Positions 45,984-55,398 of a stretch of DNA of 64,000 bases are shown here, piece by piece. The stretch comes from Sphingobacterium sp. PCS056. Its GTDB lineage: Bacteria > Bacteroidota > Bacteroidia > Sphingobacteriales > Sphingobacteriaceae. The stretch covers positions 1,116,001 through 1,180,000 of the forward strand of contig NZ_CP096883.1 of the NCBI RefSeq assembly GCF_023273895.1. Direction: 5' to 3'. Both the position numbers and the translations under genes were made by a program. Under the pieces are notes generated by a model. The model was not told the origin of the DNA and searched no databases. It saw only the letters and a program-made list of their open reading frames with translations. The first letter of the stretch is position 1. The number at the start of each line of letters is the position of its first letter.

Positions 45984-46733
45984 CTATCTATCCAGCCATT
46001 TTTTAAAATCATTGACTTTTTCTCGGCTCACGATCATATCCGTTTGTTGATCATGATGTAAATAAACACGTAGTCTTGAATTGCTGTGAATGGCGATTTC
46101 TTTAATATGTTTGATATTGATCAACTGGCTGCGATTGATCCGGAAGAAGAGATTGGGATCTACGAGCTGCTCGATCTGATCTAAGCTTAGGTCTAATAAA
46201 TAATCGTGCTGATCCGAGCAACGACAATAAGTCCCTTTGTTCGCACTATAAAAGCAACTGATCATGTTTGTTTCAATCATTTTAATTGAAGCGCCTATCT
46301 TGATCGTAAAACGCTCTTTATAGTGCTTGACCTCATTGGTCAATAGTGATTTTATCTGAGCAAAATCAAAGGTCGGACGAGACTGAAATTGTTGTAAGAA
46401 CTTATTGAAAGCAAATACCAGTTCCTCATCGATAATGGGTTTTAATAGATAATCAATACTATTGAGCTTGAAAGCCTTGAGCACAAATTCATCATATGCC
46501 GTTGTGAAAATCAATGCTGAATCAACAGTTTGCCCTTCAAATATTTCAAAAGATAGCCCATCTGATAGTTGGATATCCATCAAAATTAGGTCTGGATGAA
46601 CATGCGTTGCAAACCATTCTTTCGCTTCTTTAACAGTATGTAACATGGTCTGGACGGTATAACCCATTTTTTCGATCTTTCGTTTCAGTAAACGTGCAGA
46701 TGGTAATTCGTCCTCAATAATGATGATGTTCAT
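45984..46733 (-). CDS. LytTR-family response regulator
   Basis: The 249-residue protein has an N-terminal receiver domain (MNIIIIEDELPSARLL, phospho-acceptor Asp53 in ILMDIQLSDG, LLKPI near 97) and a C-terminal LytTR DNA-binding domain (about 145-249, LFFRINRSQLINIKHIKEI). The start overlaps the kinase gene by ATGA, so sensor and regulator are translationally coupled. Confidence 0.9.
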   Translation of the reverse strand: MNIIIIEDELPSARLLKRKIEKMGYTVQTMLHTVKEAKEWFATHVHPDLILMDIQLSDGLSFEIFEGQTVDSALIFTTAYDEFVLKAFKLNSIDYLLKPIIDEELVFAFNKFLQQFQSRPTFDFAQIKSLLTNEVKHYKERFTIKIGASIKMIETNMISCFYSANKGTYCRCSDQHDYLLDLSLDQIEQLVDPNLFFRINRSQLINIKHIKEIAIHSNSRLRVYLHHDQQTDMIVSREKVNDFKKWLDR

Positions 46734-47776
46734 GATGCTTTATTTTCTTTTTTTATCAATGGGAGTCCTACAATAAAATGATCAGTAGTTTTGGTTACCG
46801 TTACTGGATGCTTGGTCAATAGTGCATATCGCTCTTTAATATTCTTCAGCCCTATTCCCATACCGTTTATACTTTCTTTTTCTTGCAAATTGTTTTGGAT
46901 GATAAGCCTGTCGTATTCTTTAAAAATGTGGATATGCAATTGGTTATGAAGACTAAGGCTGTTGTGCTTGATCGCATTTTCAATTAAAAGCTGTAAGGCC
47001 AAGGGTACGACTTGTTCATCCTGCTGGATATCTCCATCAGCAATATGAATCTCCAGCGATCCTTCAAAGCGGATCGCCAAGAGATTTAAAAATATGCGTG
47101 CGAAACTGATTTCTTGACTGGCCTCTACAAGGCTTTTGTCTTTTTGTTCCAGTACATAACGGTATACTCTCGATAAGGAAGTCGTAAAATTAACCGCTTT
47201 TTGCGGATCTTCTTCGATTAAACTTGTGAGTACATTCAGACTGTTGAATAAGAAATGAGGGTCTAGCTGATTTTTTAAAGATTCAAATTGAGCATTGGCA
47301 GACTTGGTGAGTGCGGTCTGTTTCCTGAGCTGACTCTCTTTATAAGCTTTATAAAAATAGAAACTGAATATTAAAAGAGAAACAATAATACTGATCAGAG
47401 TCATATTAAAATAAGTCCCAATATGTTGTTTGGCTACAAAATCTAGTAAAGACTGATCGACTGCGATTTTGATGATAGCAAATCTGATGATAAAAACAAC
47501 GATCGGGGTCAGTACTGCAGTTGCTGGTATAAACAATAATATTCTTTTCACATAATGTGAATTTTGTGGAAATACTTGACAGACCTGACGGTATAAAAAG
47601 GTATTTATAAGATAAAGGAAAAAACCAGTTAAGAATCCTGATAACATACCTTTGGATAAGACAAAAGATCTTAAATCGAAATTAGGATCAGAAGCAAAGT
47701 TAACAGCGGTAATGACAACACTAATGATGAGCGTAATGAGCAGGGCATTTATGCAAAGTGTTTTAAAAGGTTTCAT
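46730..47776 (-). CDS. LytS-type sensor histidine kinase
   Basis: The 348-residue membrane protein has four hydrophobic helices in its first 150 residues and no obvious periplasmic sensor. The His-kinase box is SLKNQLDPHFLFNSLNVLTS (about 190-209), followed by an ATPase domain with LLIENAIKHN and GMGIGLKNIKERY. Partner of the adjacent LytTR regulator. The signal is unknown; the TPR gene 11 bases upstream is probably in the same operon. Confidence 0.88.
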   Translation of the reverse strand: MKPFKTLCINALLITLIISVVITAVNFASDPNFDLRSFVLSKGMLSGFLTGFFLYLINTFLYRQVCQVFPQNSHYVKRILLFIPATAVLTPIVVFIIRFAIIKIAVDQSLLDFVAKQHIGTYFNMTLISIIVSLLIFSFYFYKAYKESQLRKQTALTKSANAQFESLKNQLDPHFLFNSLNVLTSLIEEDPQKAVNFTTSLSRVYRYVLEQKDKSLVEASQEISFARIFLNLLAIRFEGSLEIHIADGDIQQDEQVVPLALQLLIENAIKHNSLSLHNQLHIHIFKEYDRLIIQNNLQEKESINGMGIGLKNIKERYALLTKHPVTVTKTTDHFIVGLPLIKKENKAS

Positions 47777-47787
47777 CTTTTCCTATT

Positions 47788-48405
47788 TTACTGACCGCAG
47801 TTCTGAACAATCTGCTCCGCTCTTTCTTTACCCCATGCTGGAGCAAAAGGAAGTGCTGGTTTATGAGTCTCAAACAAATCTAATGCTTTCTTCACAGCTT
47901 CACACTCTTTGCTGATATCTTGTTTAAAATATTTTTTGCTTCCGATCTGAAACTCCGCAAGTCCTAATACCGCACGGGGATTGTTGGGATCCAATTGAAT
48001 TGCCTTTTCATACAAAGCGTAGATGGTCGGTGCTAAGGTCTTGGATTTTGTCATTGGATCTGTCGTCAATTCTGCAACCAGGTTCATTGCTTTTAAAGTC
48101 AGCCATTCCGAATTATTGTCTTGGCTGCTTTTGTTAAGGATGATTTTGGCGTTTTGGATCAGTTTTAATTTTTCCTCCGGATCTCTTATGGAAAAGGCAG
48201 TAGTTGTCCCGATGAGTGCTTGATAATAAAGTGGAATCCAATTATCAGGCTCCGCTTGTGCAATCCGTTCAAATTGTGCTGCTGCTTCGGTTGTATTTCC
48301 AGATTTCCATAGTGCTAAGCCTTGGGACATTCCTTTCTCATAAGGGGACTGTGCATAGGTGGCGACTGAGAATAGGGCAATAAATGCAATGATTAAAGTT
48401 TTCAT
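47788..48405 (-). CDS. secreted TPR-like protein
   Basis: The 205-residue protein has a signal peptide (about 1-18, ending TYAQ) and helical repeats of the tetratricopeptide kind (GLALWKSGNTTEAAAQFERI, then YEKAIQLDPNNPRAVLGLAE). Periplasmic, probably a protein-binding helper. It lies 11 bases before the sensor kinase and 95 bases after the TonB-dependent receptor, all on the minus strand, which suggests that receptor, TPR protein and two-component system belong together. Confidence 0.72.
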   Translation of the reverse strand: MKTLIIAFIALFSVATYAQSPYEKGMSQGLALWKSGNTTEAAAQFERIAQAEPDNWIPLYYQALIGTTTAFSIRDPEEKLKLIQNAKIILNKSSQDNNSEWLTLKAMNLVAELTTDPMTKSKTLAPTIYALYEKAIQLDPNNPRAVLGLAEFQIGSKKYFKQDISKECEAVKKALDLFETHKPALPFAPAWGKERAEQIVQNCGQ

Positions 48406-48500
48406 ATTGATATTGTTTTATACTATCAAATTTCATTATTTATCTAAATGCCAACAATTTTAATGTGCTCAATTGTTGTATTTATGGGACGAACTGTCGA

Positions 48501-50645
48501 TTATAAGTTGTCTAGTTGATTTTCTTTTTTATTTGAAGATAGGGTCCAGAAAAATCCAACAAAAACAAATCGCTTGGTACTAGGGGTGATCGCAATACGA
48601 TTGTATATACCTTGCTGATTTGGCTGATCGGCATATTGATATCCGTAGATCGGACTACTGCCCAGTAGATTATTGACAGATAAGTGAATGATCTTTTGTT
48701 GCGATATAAGATAGGACCAGCTGGCAGAGAGTGTATTGTAGGCGTCTGTCTTGCGCTGTGTGTAAGACGGGAGATTAGGATCATGGTAGCTCCTTCCAGA
48801 AAGATAATTGTTTGTTAAACTGACTTGAGAGTGCAGGGCATTGATCCAATATTTTGCTACTACCGATAGGGTGTGTTTGAATACATAGGAAGGGGTGACG
48901 GAAAATGGAGCATCAGTTTCATTACGTTTGGAGTCCGTGTAAGCATAGGATATCCAATATTGTAAGTTTTTGATCGACCTATTATCTCTGAAAAACAGAT
49001 CCATACCCTGCGCATACCCTGTCCCTGTATTGGTAAATATACTGCTGCTATTGATGCGCGGGGTATCGTACTTGATCAGGTGATCGTATGTTTTTCTGTA
49101 TGCCTCAACACGGACTGTCCTTCCTTTTTTTTCGTAATAATAATTGAGGATGTAATGATGCGCTTGTTGCCATTTTATTTGCTTATCGTATATGAGCATC
49201 TCCTGTGGCCCCTGTTGATGAAAATCACCATAAGCAAAAGAAAGCTGGTTGTAAGGATCGATGAGGTAGCCTAAAGAAAATCGCGGCTCCAAGAGAAAGG
49301 GTTCAGCAGTGCTTGAAGTCCCCCGAATACCTAATTTTGCAATGAGGTTGTTATTCATGGCATAGGTGGTTTCAGTGTAAAGAGCAGCTATAGAAGAGGT
49401 GGAGGAGGCTTCTTTGCGTATACCTGGGCTTGTAAAATCCTGTGTAAAATCAGTATAGAAATAGTCTATCCCAAAGATGCTTTTTAACCGGTTGTTCCAT
49501 GATTTTGTGAACTTTTCTTTCACATGGACAGCGATCTCTTGATGTGGCATACCCATGCTGTCTGCTTGTAGTTTTTCATTTAGATAACCGATACCCATAC
49601 CTGATTGCAAGTCCCATCCGCCACCGAGATTTTGCTGGTAATCGGTATTGAAATAACTGTTGTATGCCCTCTTTTTGATCGCTATAGGATGAGTATAGTT
49701 GCTATTTTTCTGATATAAGCCCATATCTTCAAAATTGAACGAAGCATAGGAGCTGATAAATCCAGCTTTTAATTTTTGACGATAGATGAGTTCTCCAGAA
49801 GCGTTTTCATAGGGTTTAGTCCAATCAATGTTGGGTGTGATGATTTTACTGTAAGGCTTGAGGTTGGTGTAAGAAGTATTGAAAGTAAGGGATTTTGTTT
49901 TCCAGTTTTGTGTATTACTCAGACCTGCCCCAACAGAAGAGATGGAAATCTCAGTTTTGTTGGGTTCGATTTGATTCGCTGTATTGAGAATCAGTACACT
50001 GGAAAGGGCATTTCCATATTCAGCAGAGTAGCCTCCGGTAGAGAAATTGATCCCTTTAAAAAGAAACGGTGAGAATCTTCCTCTTACAGGAACATCATTG
50101 GGAGAAGACGTATAAGGCTGCGGTACTCGAATACCATTGATGTAGGTCTGTGTCTCTGCTGCACTTCCCCCATGAACCATCAATCTTCCATTTTCTCCTG
50201 CTACCTGTGCGCCGGGAAGTGTCGCTAATGCTCCAAAAATATTACCCATACTCCCTGCCGTAGTGACAATATCCAACGGGGTCATCACGGTGTTTTTGCC
50301 CTTATCTCCAGCCTGCAATAGACCCGCTTGGATAACCACTTCATCCAATTGCTTTGCTTGCTCTTGGAGTTGTATCTGCAGGGGCTTGTTTTGCGCGAGA
50401 TCGAAGGGTATCGATTTAGATTCACGGCCTATTGCAGTAATTTTTAAAAGTTGATTTCCAACTTCGTACGTCATAAATGAAAAATTACCGAGGGAGTCTG
50501 TTGTGCCTCCATCATATGTCCCTACAATGAAAATATTGGCGTACTGCACCGCCTTTTTATTGCCGTCTGTGACGTTTCCATTGATTTTTATTTGACCGGA
50601 GACTTTTATAGAACAAAATAGGATGATGGATAGGATGTACTTCAT
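48501..50645 (-). CDS. TonB-dependent outer-membrane receptor
   Basis: The 714-residue protein has a signal peptide (about 1-17). A CarboxypepD_reg-like domain follows (INGNVTDGNKKAVQYANIFI, about 20-95), then a plug domain (VVIQAGLLQAGDKGKNT, SMGNIFGALATLPGAQVAGE, GGSAAETQTYINGIRVP) and a beta barrel to the C-terminus. No SusD partner is adjacent. The substrate is unknown. An 8-base inverted repeat CAACAATT/AATTGTTG at 48452-48478 downstream may end the transcript. Confidence 0.9.
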   Translation of the reverse strand: MKYILSIILFCSIKVSGQIKINGNVTDGNKKAVQYANIFIVGTYDGGTTDSLGNFSFMTYEVGNQLLKITAIGRESKSIPFDLAQNKPLQIQLQEQAKQLDEVVIQAGLLQAGDKGKNTVMTPLDIVTTAGSMGNIFGALATLPGAQVAGENGRLMVHGGSAAETQTYINGIRVPQPYTSSPNDVPVRGRFSPFLFKGINFSTGGYSAEYGNALSSVLILNTANQIEPNKTEISISSVGAGLSNTQNWKTKSLTFNTSYTNLKPYSKIITPNIDWTKPYENASGELIYRQKLKAGFISSYASFNFEDMGLYQKNSNYTHPIAIKKRAYNSYFNTDYQQNLGGGWDLQSGMGIGYLNEKLQADSMGMPHQEIAVHVKEKFTKSWNNRLKSIFGIDYFYTDFTQDFTSPGIRKEASSTSSIAALYTETTYAMNNNLIAKLGIRGTSSTAEPFLLEPRFSLGYLIDPYNQLSFAYGDFHQQGPQEMLIYDKQIKWQQAHHYILNYYYEKKGRTVRVEAYRKTYDHLIKYDTPRINSSSIFTNTGTGYAQGMDLFFRDNRSIKNLQYWISYAYTDSKRNETDAPFSVTPSYVFKHTLSVVAKYWINALHSQVSLTNNYLSGRSYHDPNLPSYTQRKTDAYNTLSASWSYLISQQKIIHLSVNNLLGSSPIYGYQYADQPNQQGIYNRIAITPSTKRFVFVGFFWTLSSNKKENQLDNL

Positions 50646-50832
50646 GTTTTTTCTAATTTGACCTGAAAATGTGAAGCTTTAGCCAGCGGAACAAATAAGA
50701 TTGGATCAGTTGTTGGATTATGGTGATGAGCTGTTTATTGGTGGATATGAACGGAATTTGGTCAGATTGTCATGTTAATTGTATTCACTAAAACTGGTTG
50801 TACTTATTTGACTGGTTTTTTTTATTTTTTTG

Positions 50833-50863
50833 TTTGATATAAAAAAAATCTAAGTTACATTTG
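50833..50863 (+). promoter_or_regulatory. tRNA-Lys promoter
   Basis: TTTG at 50833-50836 and TACATTTG at 50856-50863 are separated by exactly 19 bases, matching the Bacteroidota consensus. The tRNA starts 11 bases downstream. Confidence 0.82.
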
Positions 50864-50874
50864 AATATAGACAT

Positions 50875-50947
50875 GACTTTGTAGCTCAGCTGGTAGAGCA
50901 ATTGACTCTTAATCAATGGGTCGAGGGTTCGAGCCCCTCCGAGGTCA
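50875..50947 (+). tRNA. tRNA-Lys (CUU)
   Basis: Acceptor GACTTTG pairs with CGAGGTC. Anticodon loop GACTCTTAATC contains CTT. The T-arm is GAGGG-TTCGAGC-CCCTC and the discriminator is A. No encoded CCA. The dinucleotide G-T pairs in the acceptor are within tolerance. Confidence 0.93.
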
Positions 50948-50956
50948 CTTGATATA

Positions 50957-50988
50957 GAAAAGCTTTTCCATTTGGAGAAGCTTTTTTT
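50957..50988 (+). terminator. tRNA-Lys terminator
   Basis: A 12-base-pair stem beginning AAAAGCTTTTCC, with a 4-base loop and one G-T pair, is followed by T residues. It begins 10 bases after the tRNA. Confidence 0.85.
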
Positions 50989-51162
50989 ATAGGACATAAT
51001 TGAAGGAATCAAACCTGAAAACAAACATAAAGGTTTTTGCATTTTGCTAGAAGACTATAGGTTTGGTTGAATCTGATCATTGTAGTACTCGTCCAAGACA
51101 CTTTTATAAATTTTTATTAAATTTATAATTTTAAATCAAACCTACAACTTTCTTAATTAAGT

Positions 51163-52461
51163 ATGAAGAAGCTAATCTGTTTTACATTACTATTTATTTT
51201 GGTATGTTCCACTTATGCTCAAAACCAAGTCAAAGAAGAGTCTATCCGCTTATTTTTTAATGAACTCAAGGCAGCATCAGATGGAGCGAAACAATTATGG
51301 AATCAAGATCTGTACGGTCCTACCCTATTGATTGATCCCAGTACCCGAAAAATATATGCAAATGAATCGGATAACATGGGCACTCTAGCGCCCAAGGACA
51401 GTATTTATATTGGAATCCTACCTCAGGATGTAAATTTTTCCAACACGGCATTGGACTGGAACGGTAAACGTTGGGCGATGATCATGCTGCCTTTGCCAGA
51501 AAATAGAGACGACCGTATCAATCTGCTTGCTCATGAGTCGTTTCATCGGATACAGCCTGATCTGGGATTTGCACTGCACAATGCAGATAATAAGCATCTT
51601 GATGAGATGGAAGGAAGGATAAGCCTTCGACTTGAAATGGAGGCTTTGAAAAAGGCACTTCGTTCATCAGATCAAGATGAAATACGAAAACACTTGACCA
51701 ATGCTCTGATTTTTAGGAAATATCGTTACAAACAATTTGCAGAAGGTGCAGTAAATGAAAATCTGCTTGAGATGAATGAGGGAATTGCGGAGTATACAGG
51801 AATAATTGTGACCAGTAGACAGGATGAACAAACAAAATCCTATTTAATTAATGGTATGGAGCGTTTACTGAAAAACCGAACTTTTGTGCGCTCATTTGCC
51901 TATCAAACTATTCCTTCTTATGGCTACATACTTTATAAAAAGGATCATGAATGGAATAAGCAGATTAACGCTAATACAGATTTAACAGCCTTTTTTATCA
52001 AAAAATTCGAACTTAAAATCCCAAATCCAACACAACAGATTTTCAAAAAATTAGCAACAGCTTATAATGGGAAGATCATCTTTGAAGAAGAGACAACTAG
52101 AGACATCGAAAACAAGCGAGTAGTAAAAGCGTACAAAGAAAAATTTGTCGAATCGCCTCATTTTGAAATAAAGTTTGAAAGTATGAATTACTCTTTTGAC
52201 CCCAGGACCATTATTCCTATTGGAGCATATGGGACTTACTATCCTACAACTCGAATCACAGATAATTGGGGTATCCTTACTGTTGAAAAAGGAGGATTGA
52301 TCAGTGCTGACTGGGGAAAAATTTCACTTTCTATTCCAATTTCGATTGATAAGAATCTAATAAAAGGAGATGGATGGATGCTTGAACTCCATGATCAATA
52401 TACTGTTGAGGCGGATGAACAAAAAAGAAATTATTATCTGAAAAAAAACGTCCAAAAATAA
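51163..52461 (+). CDS. secreted HExxH putative metallopeptidase
   Basis: The 432-residue protein has a signal peptide (about 1-20, ending TYAQ). The zinc-site motif is HESFH (His124, Glu125, His128) in LLAHESFHRIQP, and a likely third ligand lies about 80 residues later in LLEMNEGIAEYTG (Glu206 or Glu210), the gluzincin arrangement. I do not recognise a named family. The C-terminal part is beta-rich. It is expected in the periplasm or outside. No neighbour suggests a substrate. Confidence 0.65.
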   Translation: MKKLICFTLLFILVCSTYAQNQVKEESIRLFFNELKAASDGAKQLWNQDLYGPTLLIDPSTRKIYANESDNMGTLAPKDSIYIGILPQDVNFSNTALDWNGKRWAMIMLPLPENRDDRINLLAHESFHRIQPDLGFALHNADNKHLDEMEGRISLRLEMEALKKALRSSDQDEIRKHLTNALIFRKYRYKQFAEGAVNENLLEMNEGIAEYTGIIVTSRQDEQTKSYLINGMERLLKNRTFVRSFAYQTIPSYGYILYKKDHEWNKQINANTDLTAFFIKKFELKIPNPTQQIFKKLATAYNGKIIFEEETTRDIENKRVVKAYKEKFVESPHFEIKFESMNYSFDPRTIIPIGAYGTYYPTTRITDNWGILTVEKGGLISADWGKISLSIPISIDKNLIKGDGWMLELHDQYTVEADEQKRNYYLKKNVQK

Positions 52462-52738
52462 GTTTTAAGATCCATTTTAATTCAGCATGTACCATTTCAA
52501 ATGAAACACTTACCTATTGATTCGTATGATACAATCAAAAGTATGGGGTCAAAAATTGTATCCTGAATCGTTTTTTAAGTAATTTTTTCCGCTTCTTCTA
52601 TTTTTCGGTAAGTAGATCGCTGTAGGTGGTACAAAAATTTTAAAATGATATGTTGTTTTTGTGACTCAAGAAAAACGTTTTTAGATATTAATTGTTCTGA
52701 TGATATTGATTAATGTTTATACTTCGTATTTTAGCTAC

Positions 52739-53215
52739 ATGAATATAAAAAGATTGACCATCATTTTTATTGGATTATTATCATGTTTTGGAGTATTTGC
52801 GCAAAATAACCCATTACCAGCGCATAATAATTGGATATTTGGACCATCGGTAGGTTATCAGTACCAAAGTGGAAGTTTCTTGAAGGCATCTGCTTGGGGA
52901 TTATTTGCACCGAATGAGACACAATATATGAAAATTGATGCAGGTGCAAATTTTACTTGGATGGGAGGAAAGACAACCGTTATCCCTGAATTGGGATTTA
53001 CTTATTATGTCAATGACTTTATCTTACTCCCTTTTGTAAAAGCTGAATTGACACCCTATACGGTAACTCCGAAGGTTGGAATCAGCATTTTCTCTCTGCT
53101 TGACTTTGGTGTAGGCTATGGTTTTGATTATAATACAAAAAAAGATTTTAAGCAGATTAAAGGTGTCAATTTATCTTTAGGTGTCAATATTCCCTTAAAC
53201 TTTCATCTTTATTAG
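52739..53215 (+). CDS. small outer-membrane beta-barrel-like protein
   Basis: The 158-residue protein has a signal peptide (MNIKRLTIIFIGLLSCFGV, ending FAQ) and alternating aromatic strands (FGPSVGYQYQSGSFLKAS, ANFTWMGGKTTVIPELGF, FVKAELTPYTVTPKVGIS). The pattern suggests an eight-strand barrel of the OmpW/OmpA-transmembrane type. It is followed after 8 bases by a paralogue with the same motifs, so the two arose by duplication. The start ATG at 52739 matches the signal peptide. Confidence 0.65.
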   Translation: MNIKRLTIIFIGLLSCFGVFAQNNPLPAHNNWIFGPSVGYQYQSGSFLKASAWGLFAPNETQYMKIDAGANFTWMGGKTTVIPELGFTYYVNDFILLPFVKAELTPYTVTPKVGISIFSLLDFGVGYGFDYNTKKDFKQIKGVNLSLGVNIPLNFHLY

Positions 53216-53223
53216 GCTTGATT

Positions 53224-53682
53224 ATGAAGAATTTTGTCATTAAAGTAATTTGTATTGCTTTATTCAGTATTGGCCTGCAGGCAAGGGCACAGGAGACTTT
53301 ATATGGTCCTACGTTGAGTTACCAATACCAAAAAGGAAGTGCTATAAAAACAGGAGGTTATTTTGCTTTTGCCTTTTTAGGTGAAAATATTTTGAAAACA
53401 GATGTAACGGCTAATTTCACCTGGACCCAAAGTAAGTTTGCTGTAATTCCCGAACTAGCTTTTTCCTTCTATCCCCAATCTTGGGTCGTTGCACCCTTTG
53501 TGCGAACAGAAATCACTCCGTATACCATAACTCCAAAGGTGGGGATTTCGTTGGCGACTATTTTAGATCTGGATTTTGGATATGGATTTGCTACGGCTGA
53601 TAAGCAAGACTACCGTCCAATAAAGGGATTTACAGCTTCTCTACGTTTTAACATTCCACTCAACTACAAACTCAATATGTAG
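53224..53682 (+). CDS. small outer-membrane beta-barrel-like protein (paralogue)
   Basis: The 152-residue protein parallels the previous gene: signal peptide ending ARAQ, GPTLSYQYQKGSAIKTGGYF, ANFTWTQSKFAVIPELAF, VRTEITPYTITPKVGISL. The shared order of motifs shows tandem duplication. An in-frame TTG 6 bases upstream is a weaker start. Function unknown. Confidence 0.63.
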   Translation: MKNFVIKVICIALFSIGLQARAQETLYGPTLSYQYQKGSAIKTGGYFAFAFLGENILKTDVTANFTWTQSKFAVIPELAFSFYPQSWVVAPFVRTEITPYTITPKVGISLATILDLDFGYGFATADKQDYRPIKGFTASLRFNIPLNYKLNM

Positions 53683-53771
53683 TTTTCCGTTTATCCACGA
53701 TGACGGATAAACTTGTCATGATCGCGATCAATATGCTGAGCGATTTGTATTTTAAAGTGAGCGATTAAATA

Positions 53772-54818
53772 ATGAAAGATTTTAGAAATCTGCACCAATC
53801 GACCGGTCGGCTGATTCACCATCATCAAAAAGATTATCTTTTTTTTGGAGGGACAGCATATTTAGGGTTGTTGGTCAATGAAGCCTATATTGATATGTAT
53901 AAGGAGGGCTTATCCAGATACGGATTAAATAACGGAACCTCTCGTAATAACAACATACAACTTGATATTTTTGATGTAGCGGAACATCGTGCAGCGAGTC
54001 GATTTGGTTTTGAGGCTGCCCTTTTGGTATCCAGTGGTTATTTGGCAGCGCAGTTGGCCGTAAAATCTCTTTCCTCTGTAGGAAAACTTATTTATGCACC
54101 CCATACTCATCCTGCACTGTGGCTAGATACAAATCCGCAAGTGGTGGGAAATATGGATTCTTGGCTTATTCAAACGGTACAACAGATCAATAATGCAGTT
54201 GATGATCAACAATTTGTGATTGTTAGTAACTCCATGGATAATTTGACTCCAGAACATTATGATTTCAGCCCTTTGTTGACAATAAATCCCGATAAAAAAG
54301 TGATTTTGTTAGTCGACGACTCACACGGAATTGGGGTGGTGCGTGCCAACAGAACTTCTACTGATCTATCTATATTTGAGGGTTCGGCCATTGAGGTTGT
54401 GGTTGTTGCTTCATTGGCAAAGGGTTTGGGTACGGACGCAGGAATGATTTTGTCGTCCAATAAATGGATGCAAAGATTTCGGAAATCACCCTTTTTTACT
54501 GGGGCCTCCCCTGCTTCTCCTGCTTCGATGTATGCATTTACGCATTCGCAAGATATTTACATGGACGCATTCGAAAAACTGCATCAGAATATAGATTTTT
54601 TTGCCAATTTAATAGGCGATCGTCTGAGCCATATCCCTAATTTTGCTGTTTTTAGCTCTACTGAACCTGAGTTATATGAAAAATTGGTGCAAAATGGATT
54701 TCTGATCTCTAGTTTTCCATATCCTTTGGAAACAGACCCTCCTTTGAATAGAATTGTCTTAAGCAGCTTACATCAGGAGGAAGATTTGAAAAAATTAGCC
54801 CAGATAATATGTGCTTAA
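53772..54818 (+). CDS. BioF/KBL-like PLP-dependent acyltransferase
   Basis: The 348-residue alpha-oxoamine synthase-type enzyme has the PLP lysine Lys217 in SLAKGLGTD and the aspartate-histidine pair in DDSHGIGV (about 182-189). It lacks the GGSTGSRL of true BioF; the equivalent region reads NNGTSRNNNIQL. It could make a 2-amino-ketone from an acyl-CoA and an amino acid. Relation to the biotin operon is unlikely because of distance and motif changes. Confidence 0.75.
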   Translation: MKDFRNLHQSTGRLIHHHQKDYLFFGGTAYLGLLVNEAYIDMYKEGLSRYGLNNGTSRNNNIQLDIFDVAEHRAASRFGFEAALLVSSGYLAAQLAVKSLSSVGKLIYAPHTHPALWLDTNPQVVGNMDSWLIQTVQQINNAVDDQQFVIVSNSMDNLTPEHYDFSPLLTINPDKKVILLVDDSHGIGVVRANRTSTDLSIFEGSAIEVVVVASLAKGLGTDAGMILSSNKWMQRFRKSPFFTGASPASPASMYAFTHSQDIYMDAFEKLHQNIDFFANLIGDRLSHIPNFAVFSSTEPELYEKLVQNGFLISSFPYPLETDPPLNRIVLSSLHQEEDLKKLAQIICA

Positions 54819-54842
54819 AAATAAAGTCATCGGCTTATCATT

Positions 54843-54858
54843 TGTTTCACGTGGAATG
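54843..54858. promoter_or_regulatory. parS-like site
   Basis: TGTTTCACGTGGAATG matches the ParB-binding consensus TGTTnCACGTGnAACA at 12 of 14 fixed positions. It lies in the non-coding gap after the BioF-like gene. A similar site is at 15529-15544. Confidence 0.35.
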
Positions 54859-55029
54859 ATAAAAATAAAATTAAAGGTTTGATATTCAGTAATAAAGTGT
54901 ATTTTTGTGATTCTTTGAAAAATGAGTTTAGCGATGTAAAATGGCTAAGCTGTTGTAAATGATCTCCTTTAGAATAATTTTAAAATAAAAAAAATGGTTA
55001 AATTATTTCCAAACGTCATTTTAAAGAGA

Positions 55030-55037
55030 TACTTTTG
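55030..55037 (+). promoter_or_regulatory. -7 promoter element of the HU gene
   Basis: TACTTTTG fits TAnnTTTG, 58 bases before the HU start codon. No clear -33 TTTG is at the standard distance. Confidence 0.5.
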
Positions 55038-55095
55038 CAACCCCAAAGTACATTGGGTTAAAGGTTGAGAAATAAATAATTACAGTAAAATTGAT

Positions 55096-55380
55096 ATGAC
55101 TAAAGCAGAAATTATTGCAGAAATCTCTAACAAAACTGGCTTAGAGAAGGTAGATGTTCAAGAAACCGTAGAGGCATTCTTCAAAGTGGTTAAAAACGCA
55201 ATGGTGGGTGGAGAAAATGTATACGTAAGAGGTTTTGGTAGCTTTGTTGTTAAAAAAAGAGCTGAAAAAACTGCTAGAAACATTTCTAAAAATACAGCGA
55301 TCATCATCCCTGAACATTTCGTTCCTAGCTTCAAACCAGCAAAAGTATTTGTTGAGAAAGTAAAAAACGGCAATAAATAA
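55096..55380 (+). CDS. HU/IHF family DNA-binding protein
   Basis: A 94-residue nucleoid protein of normal length: MTKAEIIAEISNKTGLEKVD, VKNAMVGGENVYVRGFGSFV and a flexible arm with RAEKTARNISKNTAIIIPE (about 56-74), in which the asparagine and proline bind the minor groove. It bends DNA as a dimer. The TPR gene follows after 18 bases. Confidence 0.93.
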   Translation: MTKAEIIAEISNKTGLEKVDVQETVEAFFKVVKNAMVGGENVYVRGFGSFVVKKRAEKTARNISKNTAIIIPEHFVPSFKPAKVFVEKVKNGNK

Positions 55381-55398
55381 TCTTAAAAACAGATTAAA

